Source: Cristatella mucedo
Lineage: Eukaryota > Bryozoa > Phylactolaemata > Cristatellidae
Length of the DNA: 64,000 nucleotides
Assembly (NCBI GenBank): GCA_009760855.2
Contig: WPIO01000020.1
Span: 6,298,001-6,362,000, forward strand
Reading direction: 5' to 3'
The notes under the pieces were generated by a model. That model saw only the letters and a program-made list of their open reading frames with translations. It searched no databases and was not told the DNA's origin. Both the position numbers and the translations under genes were made by a program. Numbering within the stretch: position 1 is the first letter of the stretch; each line of letters begins with the position of its first letter. Shown here piece after piece: positions 32,938-44,561 of this stretch.

Positions 32938-34070
32938 TACAGTGGGGCCTTGACTTGAGAGTTGAATTCATTCCATGGCGAAACTCATAACTCATATTAA
33001 TTAAATTTTAAATCAATGTTTACAATTGAAATGAACTAGATTTCCATTAATTCGTCAGACCCCAAAAACACGGCAATTTTTGCTCGATCTCTTCAATTGA
33101 AAGCTGTACTTATAAACGCGTATAGTTTAAAAACAATTTACGATTGAAGGTACTGCAGAAAATTGGTTTTGGTAAGTATAATGTACAGCTTAAGACTTGG
33201 AGACCAGACGACTGTAAGATGCTGGCACAGTTAAATTAAAAGGCTTCAATGAATAAATTAATCTTAGCCGATGATTTTTGCTCTTTTTGCCACGCTTTCC
33301 TCACTCTCATTTGCAAGGGTTATTGATAAAACCTTTTTCAGTGATATCTGTTCCATTCTACATTTCAGAATTTTCCTGATAGGCGAGTGTCAGTAAATAT
33401 CTCAGCCAATCGCCCACTTGCAACTTTTTTGGGGTTTCTGTTTTGAATAAAGTCAGAAGGTGTCTCCTACATTCCCAAGATTTCCCATATTTCACTCGTG
33501 AAGATGACGGACTCTGCGTCACCGATTTCCTGCAAAACCTTCAGATACTGCTACTCATGTAACTCTGTCCTGGCTCAATCCTGGTTTGAGCTTCATATGA
33601 GTGCTCCTCGATGACGTCACCCAGTCATTCATGTCTGGGCCAGCAGACTTGCCGACGGATACAATCTCCTTGACCACTGCCTTCTACAGGCTCCTAGTCT
33701 TTTCAAGTTCATTTCAGAAACAACCTCTGGTCACAGCTTCTTCAACGCAGTTGAAGGTTCTTTTTTCAAAAACTCCGCCAGGTCATATCGATAATTCGGA
33801 AGCATTTCACGATGTTTTAGTAGTCCTTCCAGAACTCTCGAAGGTTGAGATGTATCCTACCAGTCGACTCAAAGCAGCTGCTGAACAGTTGGTTGGTTAA
33901 GAGTTTCTTGAAGTTAAAAATCGCATGACGTTTCGTGAGCTTTATGATAGGGGTTGTGTTGGGTAAAAGGTAAAGAGCCTGCAAACTCTTGAACTTTTTG
34001 ATAAGGTCAGCTTCAAGGTTTGGTGGGTGAGAACGTGCATTGTACACGACGAGAACGGCTTGGTTAGCTC
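32938..34070 (-). mobile_element. Tigger/pogo DNA transposon relic
   Basis: The 3' terminal inverted repeat starts at 32,940 with CAGTGGGGCCTTGACTTGAG after a TA dinucleotide, very close to the known Tigger terminus. The minus strand from about 34,050 encodes PPNLEADLIKKFKSLQALYL, LPNTTPIIKLTKRHAIFNFK and KLLTNQLF, corresponding to the DDE transposase 'PPNTT...Q..DQG.I..FK..Y' region. The DQG motif is degraded to KRH. Downstream is a C-terminal tail with several stops. The 5' part is missing where a LINE-A fragment starts at 34,071. Confidence 0.82.
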
Positions 34071-34333
34071 AAGAAGTTTTCCGACATCCAGGGATGAATT
34101 TTGGCAATGCAAGCATTCAGTTTCTCGGTTGCTGTAGCAGATTCCGACGGTTTGAATTACAAATACAGCTGAGTATCGTCAGCATAAAAGTGATATCCTA
34201 TTCCATGGGCCTTAATTAAATTTCCCAGAGGTTGAGTAGGAATAGAGATCAGCAAGGGACCGAGTACAGACCCTTGAGGCACTCCACAGGTGACCCGTCT
34301 CGTGTGTGAGACCTGACCCCACACGAAACGGAT
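34071..34333 (-). mobile_element. Internal LINE-A fragment (no 3' tail)
   Basis: About 260 bp matching the reverse-transcriptase part of LINE-A (the region around 26,310-26,570), including the minus-strand [12 protein letters not shown] and YADDTQLY codons. The LINE 3' end is absent. Confidence 0.85.
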
Positions 34334-36290
34334 GTCCGCTGTTTAGAATTTATTGTAAGGCCCTTGTCTGGCGCTATAGCCTTTATCTACTCCCTCGGCT
34401 TCAGTGTGGTCCGGATCATGGAAGTGCGACGTTTTTACTGCTTTTCCTAGTCACAACATGCGCACCATGGTAATTTTTTTGATATTTTCTGCCTTCAATT
34501 CAGTGCACATTGTCAGCTTCTTCTTCTCACCACTTTAGTTCGCACTCAATATCTTCGGCTCCATGGGAGGAAAAACGAAGTTTTACAGAATATCGGAAAG
34601 CACAAGTATGAGTACAATACTGACGCTTCCACTGTGACCTAACCGACCCAAGATTTTGATTGTTCAGCTGGATCAACAAGGAGCCAAAAAGTGGAAACCA
34701 AATTTCCTTCACGAGATGCTACTAAATTGGCTCCACCAAAATTTGGCGTTTTTCAGCTCAAATCTGGGAGAAATCGGGACGAAATCTCACTGGTTTAGGA
34801 GGAATGACGCTCGCGTGAACGTGGCTACGGCGAAGCCTTGAACGAGCATCACCCTGTTCATGAATAAGTAGCCCTGGCCATAAGGTTGACAGGCCAGCCG
34901 GCATCAATCAGCCTCGCGATCCTAACCCGAACGGTTCATCCTCAACGACTCACTGCTCGAGGACAACGGTGTGGTTCAGCAGAGCAGTTATTGGGCACCC
35001 TGAAATTAAGCCAGGCTAGTGCTATGCCACCCATGCGTACATCAACTCTGCTTCGACCAGTCGCTAGCTGTGTTTCCAAAGCCCAGGGCATCGCCGGTAA
35101 TCGCACCTCGTCGTAACGTGTTGTATCTGCCCCAACCTGTTGGTTCAGCCGACCAATCAACCCCGGGGCTCATCGTACACACCCCAGGGCCAAAATAAAA
35201 ATGACTGACGTTCGTCGGCTCGAGTTACATTGACGCGTTCAGAGCAAGTCCTTGAATATGCGATGCTGAAGCGTTGTAACCAACTCTTCAGCCTTTCTAC
35301 ATAGCATACGCCGTGCGTCTGATTATCAAATCGGCCAACAAACCCGTAGCGGGGAGCATCACTAAGCACAAAACATCCGCGCAATTACTAAGCACAATCC
35401 GCACAATCGAAGCGGTGCACACACTACTCGGTGCCGCTCCCTTTCCCGAAAAAGCTGTTTTTTAAATGCTTATCTTCCTCTTATTCATATTCTTCTCATA
35501 CTTGTACTATACTTCGTATTCAATGATGACTGCTTCATCAAACTTAACTATTTGGAAGCCCTCTTTCATACCAGCCTCCCGGATTAGAGCGAAGGCTGCG
35601 AGAGGGGGCGGGACTAAGTCGGCCATCGAATTAGCAGTAGGCGGTACAAAAACTGTTGTGTAAACGTCCTAACTAGGAGAAAAGTCTGCATCTGTCAGAA
35701 AGAAAGTCTGCCGTGTCAACGCAACTTTACTCTATTTACCATCATGCAACTTTAAAGCGCATGCCAAGGAGCGTGTGGTTAAAATTTTACCTTGATTGGA
35801 TCATTTTAGCCTAGCTGACATTTTTAAGACAAATTAGTATAGCGTTGACAAATTGGAGAGTAAAAGCAAGATTTTAAAAAAATAGGTATAACAAATTGGG
35901 TCCAATATGCACAAGAGACAGGTGGAATGCTGCGGACGCATTAAAAATCACACAGCTTAAATTTCAACGTGATTAGGTCACTACAACTATTTAAGATAGT
36001 GTAAACATATGTACGGCAAGCTAATAGAGGAGTCCAAGCCATTGATATCCGTTGGCCGAACGGCAACCCCTTCCATCAATTGGTGGAATTTAATGGTGGT
36101 TTAAGTTTACGATCTTCAATCGTTATAACTACCAGCTGGTGAGTGCCATTATTTTCAATATTTAACGTATTCTTACAGTTTCAAGGGACGGTCTACCGTC
36201 CGCTTAGGTCTAAGTAGCTTTTAGGCACAAAGATCGCCGAAAATACCGTTGCATCGGCATTACATTCGCATAAGTTCATGTTACTGAGCT
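34334..36290. other. No recognisable gene
   Basis: Mixed sequence. 34,880-35,170 is somewhat GC-rich with overlapping short frames on both strands but no recognised family. Confidence 0.4.
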
Positions 36291-36294
36291 ACAT

Positions 36295-36455
36295 AGGTGC
36301 AGTGACATCCAAGGAGATAAAGTGCTTGCTCTACATGATTGAGGTCGTGGGTTCAAATCCTTCTGAGAGCGATTCTCAATTGGCAACTGCAAACTGGGGT
36401 GACAGCCGTTATGGCCGCTCTGCCGCTGTAAAAGTTGTTAATACAGCTAATATTT
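36295..36455 (+). mobile_element. SINE-B (tRNA-derived)
   Basis: Head AAGTGCTTGCTCTACATGAT and B box GGGTTCAAATCCT, then the core GGTGACAGCCGTTATGGCCG and AATACAGCTAA end. Confidence 0.7.
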
Positions 36456-37129
36456 TTTTCAGTTGTACTACTTCCAATGTGAACATGTCTTGCAAGTTAA
36501 TTTTTTTACCATGTTTTAGTCATCAAACGCCTAACACCATTAAGTTGTGACCATTATTTTTGCCGCTCCCTGTTATTATTGCTAAGAGTGAGTGGCAGAA
36601 GTCAGGTGGGATATCTTGAGTGCATGGATCATTGTGACTGCTATCTCTATAGCTTAGCAGACCCAGGTTTTTGACGCGATTCTTACGTGAAAGTAGACCG
36701 ACTAGGCTTTCGAGGTGACGTGGTCATCTTGCGACAAGGCATGTTGGAACAGGGCTTTCAAATTGCATTGACGCGCTTTAAGCGATATGCTGGCCGTGTT
36801 CATTTGGTGGCCTGGGCTTGGGCTTCTCTAGATGATAAGTAGCCAAAGCTTTGTACATGTTTGATAGATTGGATATAACGACACTCAGTGGAAGTAAGCT
36901 TTCTTTGGTCCAAATGTAAATGTCTGCGAATCTTCTGCAAGTGAGTGGAGGCAGTTCAACACTCGGAGGGGTAGCATGATTAGACCGAGGCTTGGGTATG
37001 TACTGATGTGCGGCATTAAAAATAAAATTTAATACAACTGTTGGCGTTGTATTTATTAATTCGTCGGTTCGTATTGATCCATCTTGCTCGGCGGCAGACT
37101 TTTCGCAATGAGTTGGCATCGGCTCTTTT

Positions 37130-38376
37130 CTTCGCCATGACATTAGTAATTGCTCGCATGTATGTCACGTGCAAAGCGCCTGAGGCGAGAGCGAGCGAGC
37201 CGTATGCTTGACCGGCGCAGAGCAGAGGCTTACGGGTTGCGTGATGCCTGGGAATCGGCGAAGCAAAGCAGCGTAGTCGGCGCGTAGAGTCGAAGGGATC
37301 GAGCAGAGATATGCTAGGGCAATGGATAACGGATAGGGTAACGGTGAAAACGCGAACGGTCGTAAGTGCGATAGGGTGTAATGGACGAAACAAGCTCGCA
37401 CTGCTTGCGAAGCTGCGTGCGACCTTCGCATAGAGAGTCGCACGCTCAAGGTCGGCGGTCGGAGGCCCGAAACGAGCAGGGAAATCAACGCCGACGATCC
37501 GGGTACGAAGCAACGGCTACCGAGAAGATCCAAGAGAAACGCCAACTTCCGCATTCGCAACTTCGCGCGCAGTCGCTAGCCGCGTAGTGCAATCAAAGAG
37601 CCGTTTGCCGCCTGCAGACGAGGCAGGGCAGGGCTTCGCCTCTCGGTTGGAGTCGGAGGGAGGCCGCAAACAGCCCGCGCCGATAAGAAAACGCACGCCG
37701 GCGTCGGCGTCTTGGACGAAAAGTAGACGGCCGACTTCATTCCCAGGCTGTAGCGCCGCCAGCCGCTCTATCAATCCGAGTTCGCGTTCACAGAATATGA
37801 GCAGCCCGGTCGGCACTGGAAAGCCTGGTCTCCAAATCGCGCGAGATAATAGCACCACCCACCGTTTGCAGACGCCTCTGATTGAGCACTAATTCACGGT
37901 CGGGGCTGCTGTCGCCTAGGGCTACTGCTACGAGAACGGTTGCGTCCTCGCCGCCAGTGCCGGTCTGCCTATCCGATCCGGGTACGCCTTCGCACTGCGG
38001 AGTTCTTTGCGAAGCGCTAGCACCTCAGCCTTAAAACTCAGACGAACTCAGACAACAAGCGGCGCTGCACTCGCCCGGATTCAGCCGGGCTGCCTGAGGC
38101 GGAACTAAGGGCTACCAGAGGCAGCCTCCGCTGGCAGGGTATCGGTTACTGGCGGCGTCGCAACGGCTGCTACGTAAGACGCCAAGGCTTCGAGCTTGCG
38201 GTTGGCCATTTATGCTAGGGTGTTAACGCTGACTATCGCTGACGCATCGAACCCCGATAGAACCATGCGGCCATCGACCGGTAGGCTCTGGAGGAACAGT
38301 TAGCTCACAAGTCTTCGCTGAACCGGTCGCTGGCGTCGCCTAGCAGCGGATGTAAATGCCGCAGGAATTGCAGGTG
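37130..38376 (-). pseudogene. Ty3/Gypsy gag-protease-pol remains
   Basis: Family blocks on the minus strand are a gag C-terminal stretch (LRHLHPLLGD near 38,360), a protease context LLFVQDADAGVRFLI in the usual spacing before the APP-like Pro-rich turn (about 37,700), and the segment just before the RT domain (YAALLRRFPGIT, about 37,270). No RT core is recognised. The copy is broken, with multiple breaks, and is CpG-rich compared with the surroundings. Confidence 0.65.
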
Positions 38377-38857
38377 TTGTGTGCGTCTGCTGCTTCTGCT
38401 TTTGTAATTAGCGCAGAGTCCGGCAACTAATGTCTGCCCTGCCTGCAGCAGGTCGTTGGTCAGCTGACTCGGTGCAGCATTCGGCCTTTGATGTAAGAAT
38501 TTTGCCCAGCTGTTCTCAATCTATGGGTCGCGACCCCTTTGGAGATCGAGCGCCCCTTTCACATGGTTCGCCTGAGAGCATCGTAAAACACGCGTTTACA
38601 CATTTCGCACACAATAATTTTAGGGTTGGGGTCGCCACAACATGAGGAACTGTATTAAAAGATCGCGGCATTAGGAAGGTTGGAAACCACTGATTCTGCC
38701 CAACGCAGCTGCACTCCCCCATCTGTGGTGAGTCAGGAAGCTTCCGCATATGCTCGTGTGAGAGAATAAACTGGGAGTCTGATTGATTGCTCATGTCCGT
38801 GCGAGTGCCTACGTGAAACTTCATTAGAACTGCCGCCGCCTGAGCAGCAGCCACACA
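38377..38857 (-). mobile_element. Gypsy-type LTR (copy 2 of 3) interrupted by a hAT MITE
   Basis: After leaving out the 186-bp MITE and its 8-bp duplication, about 287 bp remain that align with the LTR copies at 4,186-4,476 and 42,707-42,985. It is in the right place and orientation to be the 5' LTR of the gag/protease remains at 37,130-38,376. Confidence 0.6.
38507..38692. mobile_element. hAT-type MITE, 186 bp
   Basis: Left end CAGCTGTTCTCAATCTATGG, with GTCGCGACCCC following. Right end (reverse complement) CAGTGGTTTCCAACCTTCC. Both are classic hAT (Charlie-like) termini. It is flanked by an 8-bp duplication, ATTTTGCC (38,499) and ATTCTGCC (38,693), with one mismatch. Confidence 0.88.
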
Positions 38858-39038
38858 ACCTAGGTTTCCACGCGTGCGACGCTGCAGGGCGACAAAGAAT
38901 AGCAATGAATGTCGATGCACCCCACAAGCGTGAGATAGTAATGACGATGGCTGTATCGTACACTGTCGAAGCAGATGAAATTCACCTTCGCACATGCTGG
39001 TGGTTCAAACCGTCGCTTGTGCTACTGAGGAACGTGTG

Positions 39039-39042
<4 letters not shown>

Positions 39043-39095
<53 letters not shown>

Positions 39096-39097
39096 TG

Positions 39098-39166
<69 letters not shown>

Positions 39167-39170
39167 TATC

Positions 39171-39200
<30 letters not shown>
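39043..39200. repeat. (GA)n followed by (TA)n microsatellite
   Basis: About 50 bp of GA repeat then about 105 bp of nearly pure TA repeat. SINE-A abuts its right end. Confidence 0.97.
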
Positions 39201-39201
<1 letters not shown>

Positions 39202-39340
39202 CATTTATTTAGCGCTCCAAGAGAACTTAATCTCTATTCAGGCGCTTCACATATGCCTTGGGGCTCGAGCCCACGACCTCAGTCAGACCTTGGTCGGGGC
39301 GAGCACCTTAACCGCTAGACCGTAGGTTCGGTTGGCTGGG
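39199..39340 (-). mobile_element. SINE-A (tRNA-derived, with LINE-B-like tail)
   Basis: The minus strand has an A-box region (TCTAGCGGTTAAGGTGCTCG), B-box region (GAGGTCGTGGGCTCGAGCCC) and ends GAAGCGCCTGAATAGAGATT, AAGTTCTCTTGGAGCGCT. This is the LINE-B tail with its stem-loop. Confidence 0.8.
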
Positions 39341-40100
39341 ACAGGGCGGCTGTAATGCGGTAAGGGTCACCGGCTAGGCCGGGGTCTGACCTATGGCATG
39401 TGTGGTGACGAGGGGTCACCAGGGCTCTTGGGTAGGAAAAGTTGACCGAGTAAGTCGTGGTGTTTGAGGCTCCCAGTCTCGCTGAGTTATGCACCTGGAT
39501 GGTTGCAGGCGTGCTCCGGCGATGTGGCCACGTACGCAAGGTAACGAGTGCCCAAGGCTCGAGCGGAGCTGGACAGCACGCTCGTTGTTGTGATTTGCAT
39601 ATTCCGCGTTCCCCGCGTAGCGTGCTCGTGTCCCCCTCCCCGCGAGTTGGCGTCTTTCGGCGGAAGCTTTCGACTGTGGCGGACGTCGACTCCGCCTAGC
39701 CAAGCAGTTACTCAGCCAGCCGGATCTTTTACGGCGTACGCTCGTACTGTTGGATTCGGAGTCGGTAAAACGGCGGGACTTAAAAGCCGAATGACCAACT
39801 AACATATGTGTTAGCGCTTGCGGCGTGGTGTCGCGTCCCTTTAGTTTACCTTGTATAGGACCTTCCCATGTAGACTTGTTTAGTTCCCCTGTTTTTGTTG
39901 GCATCATAGTAACTGGTCAACGCCCATGTGAGCGAAGTTAGAGGACACCTACTTGAATTATTTTTCAATTTTTTCTTGACTAGCATACGGTTCCTAAACG
40001 TGGATATCGCAAGAAGGTCAAGTAGCGTTATTCTTAATATGCTAACAGGATTGCAGACATTGTTCGCAAGAAAACTAGTTTTAAACAAAAGTATCCGTTT
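39341..40100. other. No recognisable gene
   Basis: 39,400-39,800 is GC- and CpG-rich with several overlapping frames on both strands, none recognised. Confidence 0.35.
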
Positions 40101-41990
40101 TTTAATGTCGATTTGAATTTATAGTTTGATCGGTTACTTAGTATTACGACAACTGGTCCTACTGCTACTATAAAAAAGCTTAGTAGGTGCGTGTATAGAA
40201 TTCCGACTTATTAGAAGGAGATTAAGAGACTGGGTAGGATTGCCTACAGTGGTTGCTTCTTGGGTCATAAAAATTAGTTATGGTAGGGAGGCTGTGTGTG
40301 ATATTGCTGGTTTTCTAGGTACCGATGTTAACTTGCATTCATTGCGAATTAGATGTTCACCCGGTTTTTATAATAAAAAAGTGTATTGCAAACTTTGGGC
40401 ATGCCTGGATGACCCTGCATATCCAAGTTTACGCTTGCAGGAATGGCGGCTTTGATATTATGCTAATGTAGGGTGTTCAGACTAATCTGAATAAGGTTTC
40501 AGAATTTTCATCTGGATAAGACGTCAGTTTAGATCGTGTGAAGAGAAGCTTGAGCCTGATGCCTGAGAATAGATCTGCATGAAAATTCGTAGCTATCAAT
40601 GCTTTGTATGCCAAGTTCTCTGCTTTTAATCCTCAAGTTGGCTCCAGTTACATCCATTCAACGAAGGAGATCGAGAATAAGAAACCGGTTACAAATATCA
40701 AGGATGAAAATGGCAATCTATGCACTCTTTGGTGTGTCCTTAGAGGTATGCATTAGAAAAATAGGCATATAGATGATATAGCGGATTTGAAAGTACTTCT
40801 TCTCGATAATACTTATTTGCATCTACGGCCTAAAATAAAAAAGGTGTTTCGTGATTCTAATGTTCTAGATAATTCTCTTGATGTTAATCATACTTCGAAG
40901 CTTGCCAAGTTGTTCGATATTAGTACTAATCTTCACGAATTTTCCGATTCACTAGGTCCAATGTTTATCACTAAAGAAATTTGTGTCAATCTTCTCTAGT
41001 ATCTGAATTCTTTGAAGAGAAATTCGCATTACGCTCTGGTTAGGACCTTTGGTTGTTTGTGCCGAATTCATGAGAGCTCTAATAGAGAAATATTTTGCAT
41101 AATATATATTTATTTAGATCCTTCTCTAAGGAAAGCAATGATTCGCATGTTGCAGATTGCAGGTTTATGAATGCTGGTGAAAGTAAATCTATTGTGCGTA
41201 AACATAAGGATAGAAAGGATCTTACAAGACACCTTTTTTGTTTTCACAAATAGGAAAAGATGTTAAAAGTTTCCTCTGTGGCTTATGCAGATTTCCAGTG
41301 TTTGCTAGTAGGTTTTAGGGATTGCGATAAGAATGCAAACATGCATCCTAAAGGAGTGTACCAGAGAAATATTTCTTGCTCATGGTCTTATGTTATACGT
41401 GGTCATAAGTCAAATGTATATAGCTTCAAGCTGAATAGGAATTTCAACAGCATTAAACAACACATACTAGTTTATGGTAAGAGAAATTACGCAAATTAAG
41501 TATTAGCTCATGCTTACCATATCTGAGAATAAAAGGTATGATTAGTCCTCCACGACTGAAAAAGAGAAGATTAATTAAGAAGGTGCGGGTGTATGTTGAA
41601 TATGCTATCATGGATTGGATGGAGATAAAGTGTTTGACTATTACCATCTTACTCAAAGCTATCGCCATGCTGCTTAACAGGATTGCAATCTTAAGTTACG
41701 AATTATTTCTGATAGTGCTGAGCTTCCAGTTTACTTATATGACTTTAAAGGCTGTGATGCCCTTATACTAGCAAAGTTGTTGGATTTTTATGCTTAGAAG
41801 AAGCTCGTCGCAAACAGCATGGAGAAATATCTCATTATGGGTTTGGCAGGTTATTTTTCAAGGACTACACTCAGATGACGAATTACTCTTTAGAAAAGCT
41901 CACTGCAAATTCAGATAAAGTTGGAGATGAGTTTCAAATAGCCGGAAGAGAGTATAAGGATCTTAGTCATTTTGACTTCGCTTTGCTAAA
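40100..41990 (+). pseudogene. Second protein-primed DNA polymerase B fossil (Polinton-like)
   Basis: Recognisable blocks on the plus strand are SSYIHSTKEIENKKPVTNIK followed by CTLWCVLRG (N-terminal region), SVAYADFQCLLVGF (exonuclease 'YADFE' motif context) and YDFKGCDALILAKLL (the 'YNFKGYDAHLL' block), then a degraded NSMEKYL. It is AT-rich like the Polinton at 17-30 kb but in the opposite orientation. It is broken in many places. No integrase or capsid genes are visible beside it. Confidence 0.6.
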
Positions 41991-42582
41991 AAGAAAAGGT
42001 ATCCATTCCTGTAATCGGCCGCTAGGGTCATAATGCTACGCGTAAAACCAAGATCATCAGCCGTCCTAATCGTAAGGCTTTCTTTGCCATTAGCTGCCTT
42101 TATTTCTCTGCAGACATTACGGCTAAAATAACTTTTTTCAGGCGCTTACATACTATCACTCCACCATTTCGGTAGGTGTAACGTCTACTCCCGATCGATC
42201 TCTGCTACCACGAAAGCAGTCGCGAAAGACATTCCGAACCGTTCCAACCTCTACCTGTCAAACGGCGATCGCATTGCAGAGACAGTAAAATGGAATTAGG
42301 ACGACAGCCTCCGGCAAGCTGATGTCTCACTATCCGTTTATTTTAACGAGGAAAGGCAATAGTTCGTCGTCACTTCAGGTCAAGATGATGCCCACGGAGA
42401 TATTGGCTGCCATCTTCATGTTGGTAAGGCTTTAGACCAGTAGCCATAATTGACTTACCAGTAGCAGTCTGTTGCATGGTAAGCTGCTAAGGTCGTTCAG
42501 GCTGATTATCAAAACACGCGGTGCCCATCTTTTGAATATTTTGATGATATGACCAGGGAATTTTTTCCATGATTTACGTACA
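41991..42582. other. Unassigned sequence after the polymerase fossil
   Basis: Contains fragmentary plus-strand coding-like stretches (for example ADVSLSVYFNEERQ near 42,320) that I could not assign. Confidence 0.3.
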
Positions 42583-42645
42583 GTAATAATAATGCATTTG
42601 AGGTAGCGCCCTCGGAGAACTAAATCACTTTCGAGGTTCTTGACA
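42583..42645 (-). mobile_element. LINE-B-type tail (diverged)
   Basis: (AAT)n-like start followed by GTAGCGCCCTCGGAGAACTA and TTTCGAGGTTCTTGACATTA. Confidence 0.6.
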
Positions 42646-42706
42646 TTAATTCCCTAGGTGGTGACACTTCCTGACCAAGTTTACTTGACTTGCTGAAGGC
42701 AAGTTT

Positions 42707-42985
42707 TGTATGGCAGTGGCTCCGGCGGCGGCTGTTCTAGTGAGAGTCTCACGGAGACACAGCGGGAGAACGTAAGCGGTTAGAGAGACTCTCCTTTATT
42801 ACTCTCAACGGAACCATGTATGAGACATCAATCAATCGCAGCAGACGACGCGAAATATAACCTGCTTTAGTGGCCTGACGCTTCGCGGCCTCAATGGCTA
42901 AACTATTGGCCACAGGTGAGGCATGTACATTAGTGTCAGGGCGCTTCGCTAGTTATAGCAGCAGAAGCCGCAGGCGCACACAAAA
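42707..42985 (+). mobile_element. Gypsy-type LTR, apparently solo (copy 3 of 3)
   Basis: Starts TGTATGGCAGTGGCTCCGGC, contains GACTCTCCTTTATTACTCTC and ends near GCAGGCGCACACAA. It closely matches the inverse of 4,186-4,476. I found no convincing target duplication or internal region. Confidence 0.65.
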
Positions 42986-42999
42986 CGAGTCAAGAGTTT

Positions 43000-44561
43000 A
43001 GGCCAGGTGATATTAGCTAAGGTACTTTTACCTCTTCAACTATTCGCAAAAAATCCTCTCAATATAGCCGCGGCTGCTGCGGCTGCAAGCCGGTTCGGTC
43101 AATGAGAACATTTTGCCTTATGCTTGTAATGCTAAAGATGGGTGCTGCATCGAGAATATTTACTGACAGCCCCTTTTATGTATATTATATGCATGTGCGA
43201 CATATTTACTTTTAATATATCAGCATTTCCCAGCGAATGAAAATGCCCTGTTGCTTGACGATGGTTACCTTGAACTTGCATTTGAATAAACGCATTTCTA
43301 GTTTTTGAAACCTATATTTTGGAGGAATATACCAGTATTATCAAATGTTGCCTCTCATGTCGCGACTATTAACCACTTTCTGATTTGATTACGCAAGTGA
43401 GAAACGCTAATGAACACTTGCCATCGCTCCGTTGGTTTTTTACACTTACCAGGAGGGGCGTAAGAATGCAATGGCCAATACCATCCCAGTATCGTATCAT
43501 GGTGTTAGCAATAGAAGCCTTTCGATTAGCGCTTTTGTGGGAGGTGAAAACTTACCTCCATAAATTTGCAGGTGTTTGCACGTTTGAGAAAAGTGACCAG
43601 AATGTCGTAGCCCAGACACTGTCACCGTTTAGTAGACGACTTGCAGAAAAAGAATTAGATAAAACCCGCTTTACATCTGACGCGACGATTTCAGCGAGCA
43701 ATATTTTGTGTTTGGCCGGGACACTGTCAGCCTCAGTTCAACATTCAAGTAGAATCCAAGGTACACAATCTTTGTGGATAGCTTCTTTTGCTTGCACGTC
43801 ACTTTAATATTAATGAGTTGATGAACCTCTGATGATCGCGATTCACCATTTGCTATTTTGCTTTTTTATCCTGCATACCTGCTTGCATTTTCAGATATGC
43901 CACCGCAGATATTCACTGCGGTTTTCTTTTGTTGTCTCTGCTTGTCGGTATGTAGCTAGGCTCTCAGGTAGTATGAGTACATGCAGAATTCGAAATTCAA
44001 AATTTGCAACGCAGAATGCGAGATTCGTCCATCGTTCAAACTGTTCTCTTCTTACGAATGTGCTGGACCTAGCGATTGTCTGCTGTTCCCTGTAAACCTT
44101 TCCATTTCACCCTGCATGGCTGGCAGTTGCTGGCCTTTACGAGCTAACGTCGTCTCCTTCTTCGATGTGGCCAGGATCGACTGTGATCACATTACCCTAA
44201 GGTAAGTGGTATGCACGGTAACAAGCCTGCTTTGCGAAAAAGTCAGTATCATGGTTGTGTCAGCATGCTAAACCAAACAATAAATGCTCTTGGCCAAGGT
44301 TGGGAATACCTATAAGTAGTAACATGCAATGAATCGTAGCACAATTACGAACGCAGAGGACACGAGTCCAAAACCGGAAAGGTTCGGCGTGGGGTGAAGT
44401 AAAAGCTGACCGAAGACGGTGCGTCTTTATCTGTGATTTAAAAGACACAAGATCGTTGCAAGTAATGGCTTACGTGCAAGTGAGTTACGCAATATGTATG
44501 AGTATTTCGAAAGAGCATGCACCATAGTGTTCGTCGGCGTTTGTTTTACTGCTTGCAAGCG
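43000..44561. other. No recognisable gene
   Basis: Holds a 140-codon plus-strand frame (43,385-43,807) without recognisable motifs, compositional bias or splice support. Confidence 0.4.

Noticed and set aside
33601-33900. 99-codon plus-strand frame as a host gene
   Set aside because: It is the antisense of the Tigger transposase C-terminal region.
43385-43807. 140-codon plus-strand open frame
   Set aside because: No recognised motif, no splice context, no compositional signal. Frames of this length arise by chance in a window this size.
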